Part shown: positions 52,592 through 64,000 of the stretch, piece by piece
Numbering within the stretch: the first letter of the stretch is position 1
Layout of the letters: every line of letters starts with the position of its first letter
Source of the DNA: Seriola aureovittata
Lineage: Eukaryota; Chordata; Actinopteri; Carangiformes; Carangidae
Direction: 5' to 3'
DNA: 64,000 bases
Assembly (NCBI RefSeq): GCF_021018895.1
Contig: NC_079367.1
Span: 313,569-377,568, forward strand
Notes under the pieces: generated by a model
What the model saw: the letters and a program-made list of their open reading frames with translations, nothing else
The model's database searches: none
Told to the model about the DNA's origin: nothing
Translations under genes and position numbers: made by a program

Positions 52592-54786
52592 GGGTCCCCA
52601 CAAGCCTGCCACCTCAGGAGGGGTACAGAAATGTGAAGGTTTTATCGAATAAAATACAACTGTCCACCCCTCAGCTTGCTCTACTTAATAGAGGCCTTAC
52701 TTTCATCCCCACTTTGGGTCATAAGAGTGAAAATATTAGGCAACAGTCTAGATTCGACCTACAAAATTACCATAGAAGATTAAAATTGGCAGCTTTCTAT
52801 GGTGATAAAGGTGATTTAACACCACAACCCTTCACTCCCACATCTCATTGGGCCCCTCCCGATGCACAACTACCCCCCCAAATTGTAGACTTAATAAAAA
52901 AAGATACATATTACTATGACCGTCATTTTAAAATCCGGCAGGTGAAACCTAATCTGACACAGGTAGAAAACTCAGCGCTTAAGGAGTTAATGAAAAATAA
53001 GGACATTATTATTAAACCGGCCGATAAAGGCAGTGTTGTGGTAGTTATGGAACGGGAACAATATTTATGGGAAGGATACAGACAATTAAATGATACAAAG
53101 TATTATTCTAAATTAGAAAATCCAATTTTTCTGGACACCATACCCATTGTACACCAAATTATTAATAAATTACAGGAGAAAAAATTTATTAACTGGAAGC
53201 AAAAGAAATACTTGATCGGTGATTCAGAACCCAGACCTAGACGTTTTTACATGTTGCCTAAAATACATAAGGACCCTGCTAAGTGGAGCAAGCCGTTTGA
53301 AATCCCCCCTGGTAGACCTATAGTGTCTGATTGTAGCAGTGAGACCTACAGGACAGCAGAGTTCCTGGACTTTTATCTGAATCCCCTGTCCACTAAACAC
53401 ACCAGCTATATTAAAGACACATATGATTTTATAGATAAGATTAAAAAGTTACATATTCCGGCAGATTCGATCCTGTTTACTATCGATATTGATAGTCTTT
53501 ATACAAATATAGACATAAGAGAGGGCATTCAATCAGTGAAGAACATTTTTTCTAAACATTATGATAAAAAAAGACCGGATAAAGAATTATTACAATTATT
53601 AGAGATCAATTTAACAAAAAATGATTTTGAATTCAATGGTGAGTATTTTTTGCAAATTAAGGGCACAGCAATGGGCAAGAAATTTGCGCCCGCATATGCC
53701 AATATTTTTATGGCTGACTGGGAAACAAAGGCCCTACAACAGTGTGAAAAAAGACCCATTCATTATTATAGATATTTAGACGACATCTGGGGAGTATGGA
53801 CACATTCAGAGGATGATTTTAAGTTTTTCCTGAACACTCTTAATAATTTTAATCCGTCTATTAAATTAAAATACACTTTAAATCATAATTCGATCGACTT
53901 CCTGGACACAACAACATTTAAAGGACCCAAATTTAATGAAACCAATAGACTGGATATCAAGGTTTTCTTTAAAGAGACGGATACGCATGCTTTGCTCCAT
54001 AAGACCAGCTTTCACCCCAAACACACTTTTGCAGGTCTAATCAAATCTCAATTATTACGCTTCCATAGGATCTGCACCCAAAATGAGGATTTTAAACAGG
54101 CCACTGGGGTGCTCTTCTCTGCTCTGGCCCGCAGGGGGTACTCCAGGACCTTCCTAAGAAACTCCTTCAAAAAGTTCCTCCAAATTAAGCCCCATATTGT
54201 GTCCCCTATGATTCCTTTTATTGTCACTTACTCTGCATCCACGGTGAAGCTGGTCAGAGAGATCAGGAACAACTTTGAAGACTCCATGAGAGGAAGGGAG
54301 CTCCTCTGCAGCCACAGGATCATTGCTGCATTCAGAAAAAACAAAAATTTAAAGGATTACCTGGTGAAAGCCAAAATTAAACCATTAATTGAGTCTAAAT
54401 TAAAGGGTAATACTGAATTCTTTAAACAGCAAGTATGGGTGTCTAACAAACAGAATAAAAATGTATATAAAATAGAGAATGAGGGAAATATTTCATCCAA
54501 AAATTGTGTATATATTATAATTTGTAAACAATGTGGGTTACAATATGTTGGTGAGACGGGAAACACAATCCGAATTAGATTCACACAACATAGATACAAT
54601 ATTTTGAAAAGGAAAGACATCCACACTCAGCTGGTTAAACATTTCATAGAACATGGCTGGCACTCAGTACAGGCCTCTGTCCTCCAGTGTAACCCAAATT
54701 GGACAACAGCCCAGAGACAGAGGACAGAGAGGACCTGGATCAGCAAATTGGGCACTAGATTCCCACAGGGACTTAATGAGAGATAA
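52582..54786 (+). CDS. Family C RT/GIY-YIG endonuclease, intact -1 frameshift product
   Basis: 735 codons from the slip site, with the same protein as copy 1 (31048-33252) as far as I can compare. All RT motifs (PKIHKDP, FTIDID, GTAMGKKFAPAYAN, YLDDIW) and the GIY-YIG residues are present. With intact ORF1 upstream the predicted fusion is about 1,460 residues. In the known PLE pathway this enzyme copies element RNA at a nick or free end; here the flanks suggest telomeric ends. Confidence 0.9.
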   Translation, partial: FKLRVPTSLPPQEGYRNVKVLSNKIQLSTPQLALLNRGLTFIPTLGHKSENIRQQSRFDLQNYHRRLKLAAFYGDKGDLTPQPFTPTSHWAPPDAQLPPQIVDLIKKDTYYYDRHFKIRQVKPNLTQVENSALKELMKNKDIIIKPADKGSVVVVMEREQYLWEGYRQLNDTKYYSKLENPIFLDTIPIVHQIINKLQEKKFINWKQKKYLIGDSEPRPRRFYMLPKIHKDPAKWSKPFEIPPGRPIVSDCSSETYRTAEFLDFYLNPLSTKHTSYIKDTYDFIDKIKKLHIPADSILFTIDIDSLYTNIDIREGIQSVKNIFSKHYDKKRPDKELLQLLEINLTKNDFEFNGEYFLQIKGTAMGKKFAPAYANIFMADWETKALQQCEKRPIHYYRYLDDIWGVWTHSEDDFKFFLNTLNNFNPSIKLKYTLNHNSIDFLDTTTFKGPKFNETNRLDIKVFFKETDTHALLHKTSFHPKHTFAGLIKSQLLRFHRICTQNEDFKQATGVLFSALARRGYSRTFLRNSFKKFLQIKPHIVSPMIPFIVTYSASTVKLVREIRNNFEDSMRGRELLCSHRIIAAFRKNKNLKDYLVKAKIKPLIESKLKGNTEFFKQQVWVSNKQNKNVYKIENEGNISSKNCVYIIICKQCGLQYVGETGNTIRIRFTQHRYNILKRKDIHTQLVKHFIEHGWHSVQASVLQCNPNWTTAQRQRTERTWISKLGTRFPQGLNER

Positions 54787-54822
54787 GAGGTGGACTACAT
54801 GGGACTGGATGGAGTGTGCACA

Positions 54823-54853
54823 GATTGCACCACCGCTTCGCGGTGGCGCAATC
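54823..54853 (+). other. 3'-terminal hairpin of family C, copy 2
   Basis: The same hairpin as 33289-33319: GATTGC/GCAATC plus CCACCGC/GCGGTGG with loop TTC, ending 14 bases before the telomeric junction. Confidence 0.7.
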
Positions 54854-54867
54854 CTTTATTTTCTAAT

Positions 54868-54958
54868 CCTAACCCTAACCCTAACCCTAACCCCAACCCC
54901 AACCCCAACCCCAACCCCAACCCCAACCCTAACCCTAACCCTAACCCTAACCCTAACC
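54868..54958 (+). repeat. Telomeric tract with CCCCAA variants
   Basis: About 15 units: CCCTAA, then six CCCCAA variants, then CCCTAA. It is longer and differently composed than the tract after copy 1, so the two 3' junctions are independent or were later altered. Confidence 0.95.
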
Positions 54959-57900
54959 GCCATGGGAGGTCTCTCATATGCTGCCGGGAGACACGGTTAA
55001 ATTCTGTGTTTTAATAATTTCCGAAAAATTTTCTCGAAAGTCCACAAATTTGGTATCTACGGACTCGGCTCGTCACGCTGAGTAACATATGTCAGCCCCA
55101 GGCTTCGAAGTCGCTCCCGTCGGAAGGGATGCCTCGTTAAACGTGTCCGAGGCCCGCTTGCTGCGACGAAAAATTTTGTCAAAAGTCCACAAATTGGGTG
55201 TCTACGGACTCGGCTCGTCAAGCTGAGTAACATATGTCAGCCCAAGCCTTCTGAGTCGCTCCCTTCCGAAGGGTCATCTCTCATATGCTCAGGTGCCACA
55301 CCATTAAGACTAGTGTGAATGTCGCAACGGAAAAGTTTGTCCAAAGTCCACAAGTTTGGTGTCTACGGACTCGGCTCGTCACGCTGAGTAACATATGTCA
55401 GCCCCAGCTTCTGAGTCGCTCCCTTCCGAAGGGTCATCTCTCATATGCTGAGGTGCCACACCATTAAGACTAGTGTGAATGTCGCAACGGAAAAGTTTGT
55501 CCAAAGTCCACAAGTTTGGTGTCTACGGACTCGGCTCGTCACGCTGAGTAACATATGTCAGCCCCAGCCTTCTGAGTCGCTCCCTTCCGAAGGGTCATCT
55601 CTCATATGCTGAGGTGCCACACCATTAAGACTAGTGTGAATGTCGCAACGGAAAAGTTTGTCCAAAGTCCACAAGTTTGGTGTCTACGGACTCGGCTCGT
55701 CACGCTGAGTAACATATGTCAGCCCCAGGCTTCGAAGTCGCTCCCGTCGGAAGGGATGCCTCGTTAAACGTGTCCGAGGCCCGCTTGCTGCGACGAAAAA
55801 TTTTGTCAAAAGTCCACAAATTGGGTGTCTACGGACTCGGCTCGTCAAGCTGAGTAACATATGTCAGCCCAAGCCTTCTGAGTCGCTCCCTTCCGAAGGG
55901 TCATCTCTCATATGCTCAGGTGCCACACCATTAAGACTAGTGTGAATGTCGCAACGGAAAAGTTTGTCCAAAGTCCACAAGTTTGGTGTCTACGGACTCG
56001 GCTCGTCACGCTGAGTAACATATGTCAGCCCCAGCCTTCTGAGTCGCTCCCTTCCGAAGGGTCATCTCTCATATGCTGAGGTGCCACACCATTAAGACTA
56101 GTGTGAATGTCGCAACGGAAAAGTTTGTCCAAAGTCCACAAGTTTGGTGTCTACGGACTCGGCTCGTCACGCTGAGTAACATATGTCAGCCCCAGCCTTC
56201 TGAGTCGCTCCCTTCCGAATGGCCGCCATGGGAGGTCTCTCATATGCTGCCGGGAGACACGGTTAAATTCTGTGTTTTAATAATTTCCGAAAAATTTTCT
56301 CGAAAGTCCACAAATTTGGTATCTACGGACTCGGCTCGTCACGCTGAGTAACATATGTCAGCCCCAGGCTTCGAAGTCGCTCCCGTCGGAAGGGATGCCT
56401 CGTTAAACGTGTCCGAGGCCCGCTTGCTGCGACGAAAAATTTTGTCAAAAGTCCACAAATTGGGTGTCTACGGACTCGGCTCGTCAAGCTGAGTAACATA
56501 TGTCAGCCCAAGCCTTCTGAGTCGCTCCCTTCCGAAGGGTCATCTCTCATATGCTCAGGTGCCACACCATTAAGACTAGTGTGAATGTCGCAACGGAAAA
56601 GTTTGTCCAAAGTCCACAAGTTTGGTGTCTACGGACTCGGCTCGTCACGCTGAGTAACATATGTCAGCCCCAGCCTTCTGAGTCGCTCCCTTCCGAAGGG
56701 TCATCTCTCATATGCTGAGGTGCCACACCATTAAGACTAGTGTGAATGTCGCAACGGAAAAGTTTGTCCAAAGTCCACAAGTTTGGTGTCTACGGACTCG
56801 GCTCGTCACGCTGAGTAACATATGTCAGCCCCAGCCTTCTGAGTCGCTCCCTTCCGAAGGGTCATCTCTCATATGCTGAGGTGCCACACCATTAAGACTA
56901 GTGTGAATGTCGCAACGGAAAAGTTTGTCCAAAGTCCACAAGTTTGGTGTCTACGGACTCGGCTCGTCACGCTGAGTAACATATGTCAGCCCCAGGCTTC
57001 GAAGTCGCTCCCGTCGGAAGGGATGCCTCGTTAAACGTGTCCGAGGCCCGCTTGCTGCGACGAAAAATTTTGTCAAAAGTCCCCAAATTGGGTATCTACG
57101 GACTCGGCTCGTCAAGCTGAGTAACATATGTCAGCCCCAGCCTTCTGAGTCGCTCCCTTCCGAAGGGTCATCTCTCATATGCTGAGGTGCCACACCATTA
57201 AGACTAGTGTGAATGTCGCAACGGAAAAGTTTGTCCAAAGTCCACAAGTTTGGTGTCTACGGACTCGGCTCGTCACGCTGAGTAACATATGTCAGCCCCA
57301 GCCTTCTGAGTCGCTCCCTTCCGAAGGGTCATCTCTCATATGCTGAGGTGCCACACCATTAAGACTAGTGTGAATGTCGCAACGGAAAAGTTTGTCCAAA
57401 GTCCACAAGTTTGGTGTCTACGGACTCGGCTCGTCACGCTGAGTAACATATGTCAGCCCCAGCCTTCTGAGTCGCTCCCTTCCGAATGGCCGCCATGGGA
57501 GGTCTCTCATATGCTGCCGGGAGACACGGTTAAATTCTGTGTTTTAATAATTTCCGAAAAATTTTCTCGAAAGTCCACAAATTTGGTATCTACGGACTCG
57601 GCTCGTCACGCTGAGTAACATATGTCAGCCCCAGGCTTCGAAGTCGCTCCCGTCAGAAGGGATGCCTCGTTAAACGTGTCCGAGGCCCGCTTGCTGCGAC
57701 GAAAAATTTTGTCAAAAGTCCAAAAATTGGGTGTCTACGGACTCGGCTCGTCAAGCTGAGTAACATATGTCAGCCCAAGCCTTCTGAGTCGCTCCCTTCC
57801 GAAGGGTCATCTCTCATATGCTCAGGTGCCACACCATTAAGACTAGTGTGAATGTCGCAACGGAAAAGTTTGTCCAAAGTCCACAAGTTTGGTGTCTACG

Positions 57901-60900
57901 GACTCGGCTCGTCACGCTGAGTAACATATGTCAGCCCCAGCCTTCTGAGTCGCTCCCTTCCGAATGGCCGCCATGGGAGGTCTCTCATATGCTGCCGGGA
58001 GACACGGTTAAATTCTGTGTTTTAATAATTTCCGAAAAATTTTCTCGAAAGTCCACAAATTTGGTATCTACGGACTCGGCTCGTCACGCTGAGTAACATA
58101 TGTCAGCCCCAGGCTTCGAAGTCGCTCCCGTCAGAAGGGATGCCTCGTTAAACGTGTCCGAGGCCCGCTTGCTGCGACGAAAAATTTTGTCAAAAGTCCA
58201 AAAATTGGGTGTCTACGGACTCGGCTCGTCAAGCTGAGTAACATATGTCAGCCCAAGCCTTCTGAGTCGCTCCCTTCCGAAGGGTCATCTCTCATATGCT
58301 CAGGTGCCACACCATTAAGACTAGTGTGAATGTCGCAACGGAAAAGTTTGTCCAAAGTCCACAAGTTTGGTGTCTACGGACTCGGCTCGTCACGCTGAGT
58401 AACATATGTCAGCCCCAGCCTTCTGAGTCGCTCCCTTCCGAAGGGTCATCTCTCATATGCTGAGGTGCCACACCATTAAGACTAGTGTGAATGTCGCAAC
58501 GGAAAAGTTTGTCCAAAGTCCACAAGTTTGGTGTCTACGGACTCGGCTCGTCACGCTGAGTAACATATGTCAGCCCCAGGCTTCGAAGTCGCTCCCGTCG
58601 GAAGGGATGCCTCGTTAAACGTGTCCGAGGCCCGCTTGCTGCGACGAAAAATTTTGTCAAAAGTCCCCAAATTGGGTATCTACGGACTCGGCTCGTCAAG
58701 CTGAGTAACATATGTCAGCCCCAGCCTTCTGAGTCGCTCCCTTCCGAAGGGTCATCTCTCATATGCTGAGGTGCCACACCATTAAGACTAGTGTGAATGT
58801 CGCAACGGAAAAGTTTGTCCAAAGTCCACAAGTTTGGTGTCTACGGACTCGGCTCGTCACGCTGAGTAACATATGTCAGCCCCAGCCTTCTGAGTCGCTC
58901 CCTTCCGAATGGCCGCCATGGGAGGTCTCTCATATGCTGCCGGGAGACACGGTTAAATTCTGTGTTTTAATAATTTCCGAAAAATTTTCTCGAAAGTCCA
59001 CAAATTTGGTATCTACGGACTCGGCTCGTCACGCTGAGTAACATATGTCAGCCCCAGGCTTCGAAGTCGCTCCCGTCAGAAGGGATGCCTCGTTAAACGT
59101 GTCCGAGGCCCGCTTGCTGCGACGAAAAATTTTGTCAAAAGTCCAAAAATTGGGTGTCTACGGACTCGGCTCGTCAAGCTGAGTAACATATGTCAGCCCA
59201 AGCCTTTTGAGTCGCTCCCTTCCGAAGGGTCATCTCTCATATGCTCAGGTGCCACACCATTAAGACTAGTGTGAATGTCGCAACGGAAAAGTTTGTCCAA
59301 AGTCCACAAGTTTGGTGTCTACGGACTCGGCTCGTCACGCTGAGTAACATATGTCAGCCCCAGCCTTCTGAGTCGCTCCCTTCCGAAGGGTCATCTCTCA
59401 TATGCTGAGGTGCCACACCATTAAGACTAGTGTGAATGTCGCAACGGAAAAGTTTGTCCAAAGTCCACAAGTTTGGTGTCTACGGACTCGGCTCGTCACG
59501 CTGAGTAACATATGTCAGCCCCAGCCTTCTGAGTCGCTCCCTTCCGAAGGGTCATCTCTCATATGCTGAGGTGCCACACCATTAAGACTAGTGTGAATGT
59601 CGCAACGGAAAAGTTTGTCCAAAGTCCACAAGTTTGGTGTCTACGGACTCGGCTCGTCACGCTGAGTAACATATGTCAGCCCCAGGCTTCGAAGTCGCTC
59701 CCGTCGGAAGGGATGCCTCGTTAAACGTGTCCGAGGCCCGCTTGCTGCGACGAAAAATTTTGTCAAAAGTCCCCAAATTGGGTATCTACGGACTCGGCTC
59801 GTCAAGCTGAGTAACATATGTCAGCCCCAGCCTTCTGAGTCGCTCCCTTCCGAAGGGTCATCTCTCATATGCTGAGGTGCCACACCATTAAGACTAGTGT
59901 GAATGTCGCAACGGAAAAGTTTGTCCAAAGTCCACAAGTTTGGTGTCTACGGACTCGGCTCGTCACGCTGAGTAACATATGTCAGCCCCAGCCTTCTGAG
60001 TCGCTCCCTTCCGAAGGGTCATCTCTCATATGCTGAGGTGCCACACCATTAAGACTAGTGTGAATGTCGCAACGGAAAAGTTTGTCCAAAGTCCACAAGT
60101 TTGGTGTCTACGGACTCGGCTCGTCACGCTGAGTAACATATGTCAGCCCCAGCCTTCTGAGTCGCTCCCTTCCGAATGGCCGCCATGGGAGGTCTCTCAT
60201 ATGCTGCCGGGAGACACGGTTAAATTCTGTGTTTTAATAATTTCCGAAAAATTTTCTCGAAAGTCCACAAATTTGGTATCTACGGACTCGGCTCGTCACG
60301 CTGAGTAACATATGTCAGCCCCAGGCTTCGAAGTCGCTCCCGTCGGAAGGGATGCCTCGTTAAACGTGTCCGAGGCCCGCTTGCTGCGACGAAAAATTTT
60401 GTCAAAAGTCCACAAATTGGGTGTCTGCGGACTCGGCTCGTCAAGCTGAGTAACATATGTCAGCCCAAGCCTTCTGAGTCGCTCCCTTCCGAAGGGTCAT
60501 CTCTCATATGCTCAGGTGCCACACCATTAAGACTAGTGTGAATGTCGCAACGGAAAAGTTTGTCCAAAGTCCACAAGTTTGGTGTCTACGGACTCGGCTC
60601 GTCACGCTGAGTAACATATGTCAGCCCCAGCCTTCTGAGTCGCTCCCTTCCGAAGGGTCATCTCTCATATGCTGAGGTGCCACACCATTAAGACTAGTGT
60701 GAATGTCGCAACGGAAAAGTTTGTCCAAAGTCCACAAGTTTGGTGTCTACGGACTCAGCTCGTCACGCTGAGTAACATATGTCAGCCCCAGCCTTCTGAG
60801 TCGCTCCCTTCCGAAGGGTCATCTCTCACATGCTGAGGTGCCACACCATTAAGACTAGTGTGAATGTCGCAACGGAAAAGTTTGTCCAAAGTCCACAAGT

Positions 60901-63900
60901 TTGGTGTCTACGGACTCGGCTCGTCACGCTGAGTAACATATGTCAGCCCCAGCCTTCTGAGTCGCTCCCTTCCGAATGGCCGCCATGGGAGGTCTCTCAT
61001 ATGCTGCCGGGAGACACGGTTAAATTCTGTGTTTTAATAATTTCCGAAAAATTTTCTCGAAAGTCCACAAATTTGGTATCTACGGACTCGGCTCGTCACG
61101 CTGAGTAACATATGTCAGCCCCAGGCTTCGAAGTCGCTCCCGTCGGAAGGGATGCCTCGTTAAACGTGTCCGAGGCCCGCTTGCTGCGACGAAAAATTTT
61201 GTCAAAAGTCCACAAATTGGGTATCTACGGACTCGGCTCGTCAAGCTGAGTAACATATGTCAGCCCCAGCCTTCTGAGTCGCTCCATTCCGAAGGGTCAT
61301 CTCTCATATGCTGAGGTGCCACACCATTAAGACTAGTGTGAATGTCGCAACGGAAAAGTTTGTCCAAAGTCCACAAGTTTGGTGTCTACGGACTCGGCTC
61401 GTCACGCTGAGTAACATATGTCAGCCCCAGCCTTCTGAGTCGCTCCCTTCCGAATGGCCGCCATGGGAGGTCTCTCATATGCTGCCGGAGACACGGTTAA
61501 ATTCTGTGTTTTAATAATTTCCGAAAAATTTTCTCGAAAGTCCACAAATTTGGTATCTACGGACTCGGCTCGTCACGCTGAGTAACATATGTCAGCCCCA
61601 GGCTTCGAAGTCGCTCCCGTCGGAAGGGATGCCTCGTTAAACGTGTCCGAGGCCCGCTTGCTGCGACGAAAAATTTTGTCAAAAGTCCACAAATTGGGTG
61701 TCTACGGACTCGGCTCGTCAAGCTGAGTAACATATGTCAGCCCCAGCCTTCTGAGTCGCTCCCTTCCGAAGGGTCATCTCTCATATGCTGAGGTGCCACA
61801 CCATTAAGACTAGTGTGAATGTCGCAACGGAAAAGTTTGTCCAAAGTCCACAAGTTTGGTGTCTACGGACTCGGCTCGTCACGCTGAGTAACATATGTCA
61901 GCCCCAGCCTTCTGAGTCGCTCCCTTCCGAATGGCCGCCATGGGAGGTCTCTCATATGCTGCCGGGAGACACGGTTAAATTCTGTGTTTTAATAATTTCC
62001 GAAAAATTTTCTCGAAAGTCCACAAATTTGGTATCTACGGACTCGGCTCGTCACGCTGAGTAACATATGTCAGCCCCAGGCTTCGAAGTCGCTCCCGTCG
62101 GAAGGGATGCCTCGTTAAACGTGTCCGAGGCCCGCTTGCTGCGACGAAAAATTTTGTCAAAAGTCCACAAATTGGGTGTCTACGGACTCGGCTCGTCAAG
62201 CTGAGTAACATATGTCAGCCCAAGCCTTCTGAGTCGCTCCCTTCCGAAGGGTCATCTCTCATATGCTCAGGTGCCACACCATTAAGACTAGTGTGAATGT
62301 CGCAACGGAAAAGTTTGTCCAAAGTCCACAAGTTTGGTGTCTACGGACTCGGCTCGTCACGCTGAGTAACATATGTCAGCCCCAGCCTTCTGAGTCGCTC
62401 CCTTCCGAAGGGTCATCTCTCATATGCTGAGGTGCCACACCATTAAGACTAGTGTGAATGTCGCAACGGAAAAGTTTGTCCAAAGTCCACAAGTTTGGTG
62501 TCTACGGACTCGGCTCGTCACGCTGAGTAACATATGTCAGCCCCAGCCTTCTGAGTCGCTCCCTCCGAAGGGTCATCTCTCATATGCTGAGGTGCCACAC
62601 CATTAAGACTAGTGTGAATGTCGCAACGGAAAAGTTTGTCCAAAGTCCACAAGTTTGGTGTCTACGGACTCGGCTCGTCACGCTGAGTAACATATGTCAG
62701 CCCCAGCCTTCTGAGTCGCTCCCTTCCGAATGGCCGCCATGGGAGGTCTCTCATATGCTGCCGGGAGACACGGTTAAATTCTGTGTTTTAATAATTTCCG
62801 AAAAATTTTCTCGAAAGTCCACAAATTTGGTATCTACGGACTCGGCTCGTCACGCTGAGTAACATATGTCAGCCCCAGGCTTCGAAGTCGCTCCCGTCGG
62901 AAGGGATGCCTCGTTAAACGTGTCCGAGGCCCGCTTGCTGCGACGAAAAATTTTGTCAAAAGTCCCCAAATTGGGTATCTACGGACTCGGCTCGTCAAGC
63001 TGAGTAACATATGTCAGCCCCAGCCTTCTGAGTCGCTCCCTTCCGAAGGGTCATCTCTCATATGCTGAGGTGCCACACCATTAAGACTAGTGTGAATGTC
63101 GCAACGGAAAAGTTTGTCCAAAGTCCACAAGTTTGGTGTCTACGGACTCGGCTCGTCACGCTGAGTAACATATGTCAGCCCCAGCCTTCTGAGTCGCTCC
63201 CTTCCGAAGGGTCATCTCTCATATGCTGAGGTGCCACACCATTAAGACTAGTGTGAATGTCGCAACGGAAAAGTTTGTCCAAAGTCCACAATTTTGGTGT
63301 CTACGGACTCGGCTCGTCACGCTGAGTAACATATGTCAGCCCCAGGCTTCGAAGTCGCTCCCGTCGGAAGGGATGCCTCGTTAAACGTGTCCGAGGCCCG
63401 CTTGCTGCGACGAAAAATTTTGTCAAAAGTCCCCAAATTGGGTATCTACGGACTCGGCTCGTCAAGCTGAGTAACATATGTCAGCCCCAGCCTTCTGAGT
63501 CGCTCCCTTCCGAAGGGTCATCTCTCATATGCTCAGGTGCCACACCATTAAGACTAGTGTGAATGTCGCAACGGAAAAGTTTGTCCAAAGTCCACAAATT
63601 GGGTGTCTACGGACTCGGCTCGTCACGCTGAGTAACATATGTCAGCCCCAGCCTTCTGAGTCGCTCCCTTCCGAAGGGTCATCTCTCATATGCTGCCGGG
63701 AGACACGGTTAAATTCTGTGTTTTAATAATTTCCGAAAAATTTTCTCGAAAGTCCACAAATTGGGTGTCTACGGACTCGGCTCGTCACGCTGAGTAACAT
63801 ATGTCAGCCCCAGCCTTCTGAGTCGCTCCTTCCGAAGGGTCATCTCTCATATGCTGCCGGGAGACACGGTTAAATTCTGTGTTTTAATAATTTCCGAAAA

Positions 63901-64000
63901 ATTTTCTCAAAAGTCCACAAATTGGGTGTCTACGGACTCGGCTCGTCAAGCTGAGTAACATATGTCAGCCCCAGGCTTCGAAGTCGCTCCCGTCGGAAGG
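54959..64000. repeat. ~160 bp satellite, array 2, with longer higher-order repeats
   Basis: The same three monomer types as array 1 but with array-specific variants (CAGCCCAAGCCTTCTG, ATGCTCAGGTGCC, GTCCCCAAATTGGGTATC). Repeat distances of 478, 639, 945 and 1267 bases appear, the last twice (56073-57340 and 58763-60030), indicating longer 6- to 8-monomer units. It begins within a monomer at GCCATGGGAGG directly after telomeric DNA and continues beyond the window. Confidence 0.93.

Larger units (their letters stand above)
49801..54867 (+). mobile_element. Family C Penelope-like element, copy 2 (intact ORFs)
   Basis: It begins at AAATGGAACAAAAAC right after CCTAACCCT, about 300 bases inside the 5' end of copy 1; TAA is shared by telomeric repeat and element (GTAAATGG in copy 1). 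It has promoter, hammerhead-like RNA, intact ORF1, slip site, intact RT/GIY-YIG and the 3' hairpin, then telomeric repeats. It is the best candidate in the window for a complete, recently active element. Confidence 0.88.

Overview
This looks like eukaryotic, animal DNA, most likely from a vertebrate and plausibly a fish or amphibian; the species cannot be read from the sequence. The evidence is vertebrate-type telomeric repeats (CCCTAA)n on the + strand, Penelope-like retroelements (PLEs) with a C-terminal GIY-YIG endonuclease, tRNA-like pol III boxes, long microsatellites and satellite arrays with higher-order structure. I see no ordinary host gene. The window is a subtelomere-like mosaic in which nearly every block boundary is a short interstitial telomeric sequence (ITS).

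Layout. 1-906: 3' part of a PLE reverse transcriptase/endonuclease gene (family A). 907-2078: degenerate telomeric DNA, then a promoter + hammerhead-like RNA + ORF1-start cassette. 2079-6430: a 2.27 kb mosaic unit present twice in tandem. 6431-7523: another cassette. 7524-15186: a nearly full-length but frameshifted family B PLE flanked by two like-sequence terminal repeats. 15332-26015: a second family B insertion, a head-to-tail partial dimer of a 5'-truncated unit and a full unit with long open frames. 26016-27953: degenerate telomeric DNA, a third cassette, a foldback and a telomere-associated module. 27954-33333 and 49801-54867: two near-identical family C PLEs; the second has intact ORFs. 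33357-41217 and 54959-64000: a ~160 bp satellite in higher-order arrays. 41218-41717: assembly gap. 41718-49800: a ~2.52 kb tandem satellite carrying telomere-like motifs.

How the parts appear to work together. Families B and C share one plan: promoter, hammerhead-ribozyme-like RNA, ORF1 (a helical domain, a Pro-rich linker and an SGNH/GDSL-hydrolase-like domain), then RT + GIY-YIG in the -1 frame. At the ORF1/RT boundary each family has a different classical -1 frameshift heptamer just before the ORF1 stop (A AAU UUA in B, U UUA AAC in C), and the RT frame has no early ATG, so RT is probably made as an ORF1-RT fusion. The hammerhead-like RNAs from six sequence types keep invariant CTGARGAA and GAAACGTY cores while stems I and II change in a compensatory way. 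All recognisable elements lie on the + strand with 3' ends against CCCTAA repeats. That is the geometry expected if reverse transcription is primed from the G-rich telomere overhang and the chromosome end lies to the left. The closest known analogy is the telomere-associated PLEs (Athena/Coprina, terminons) of bdelloid rotifers, but here GIY-YIG is retained.
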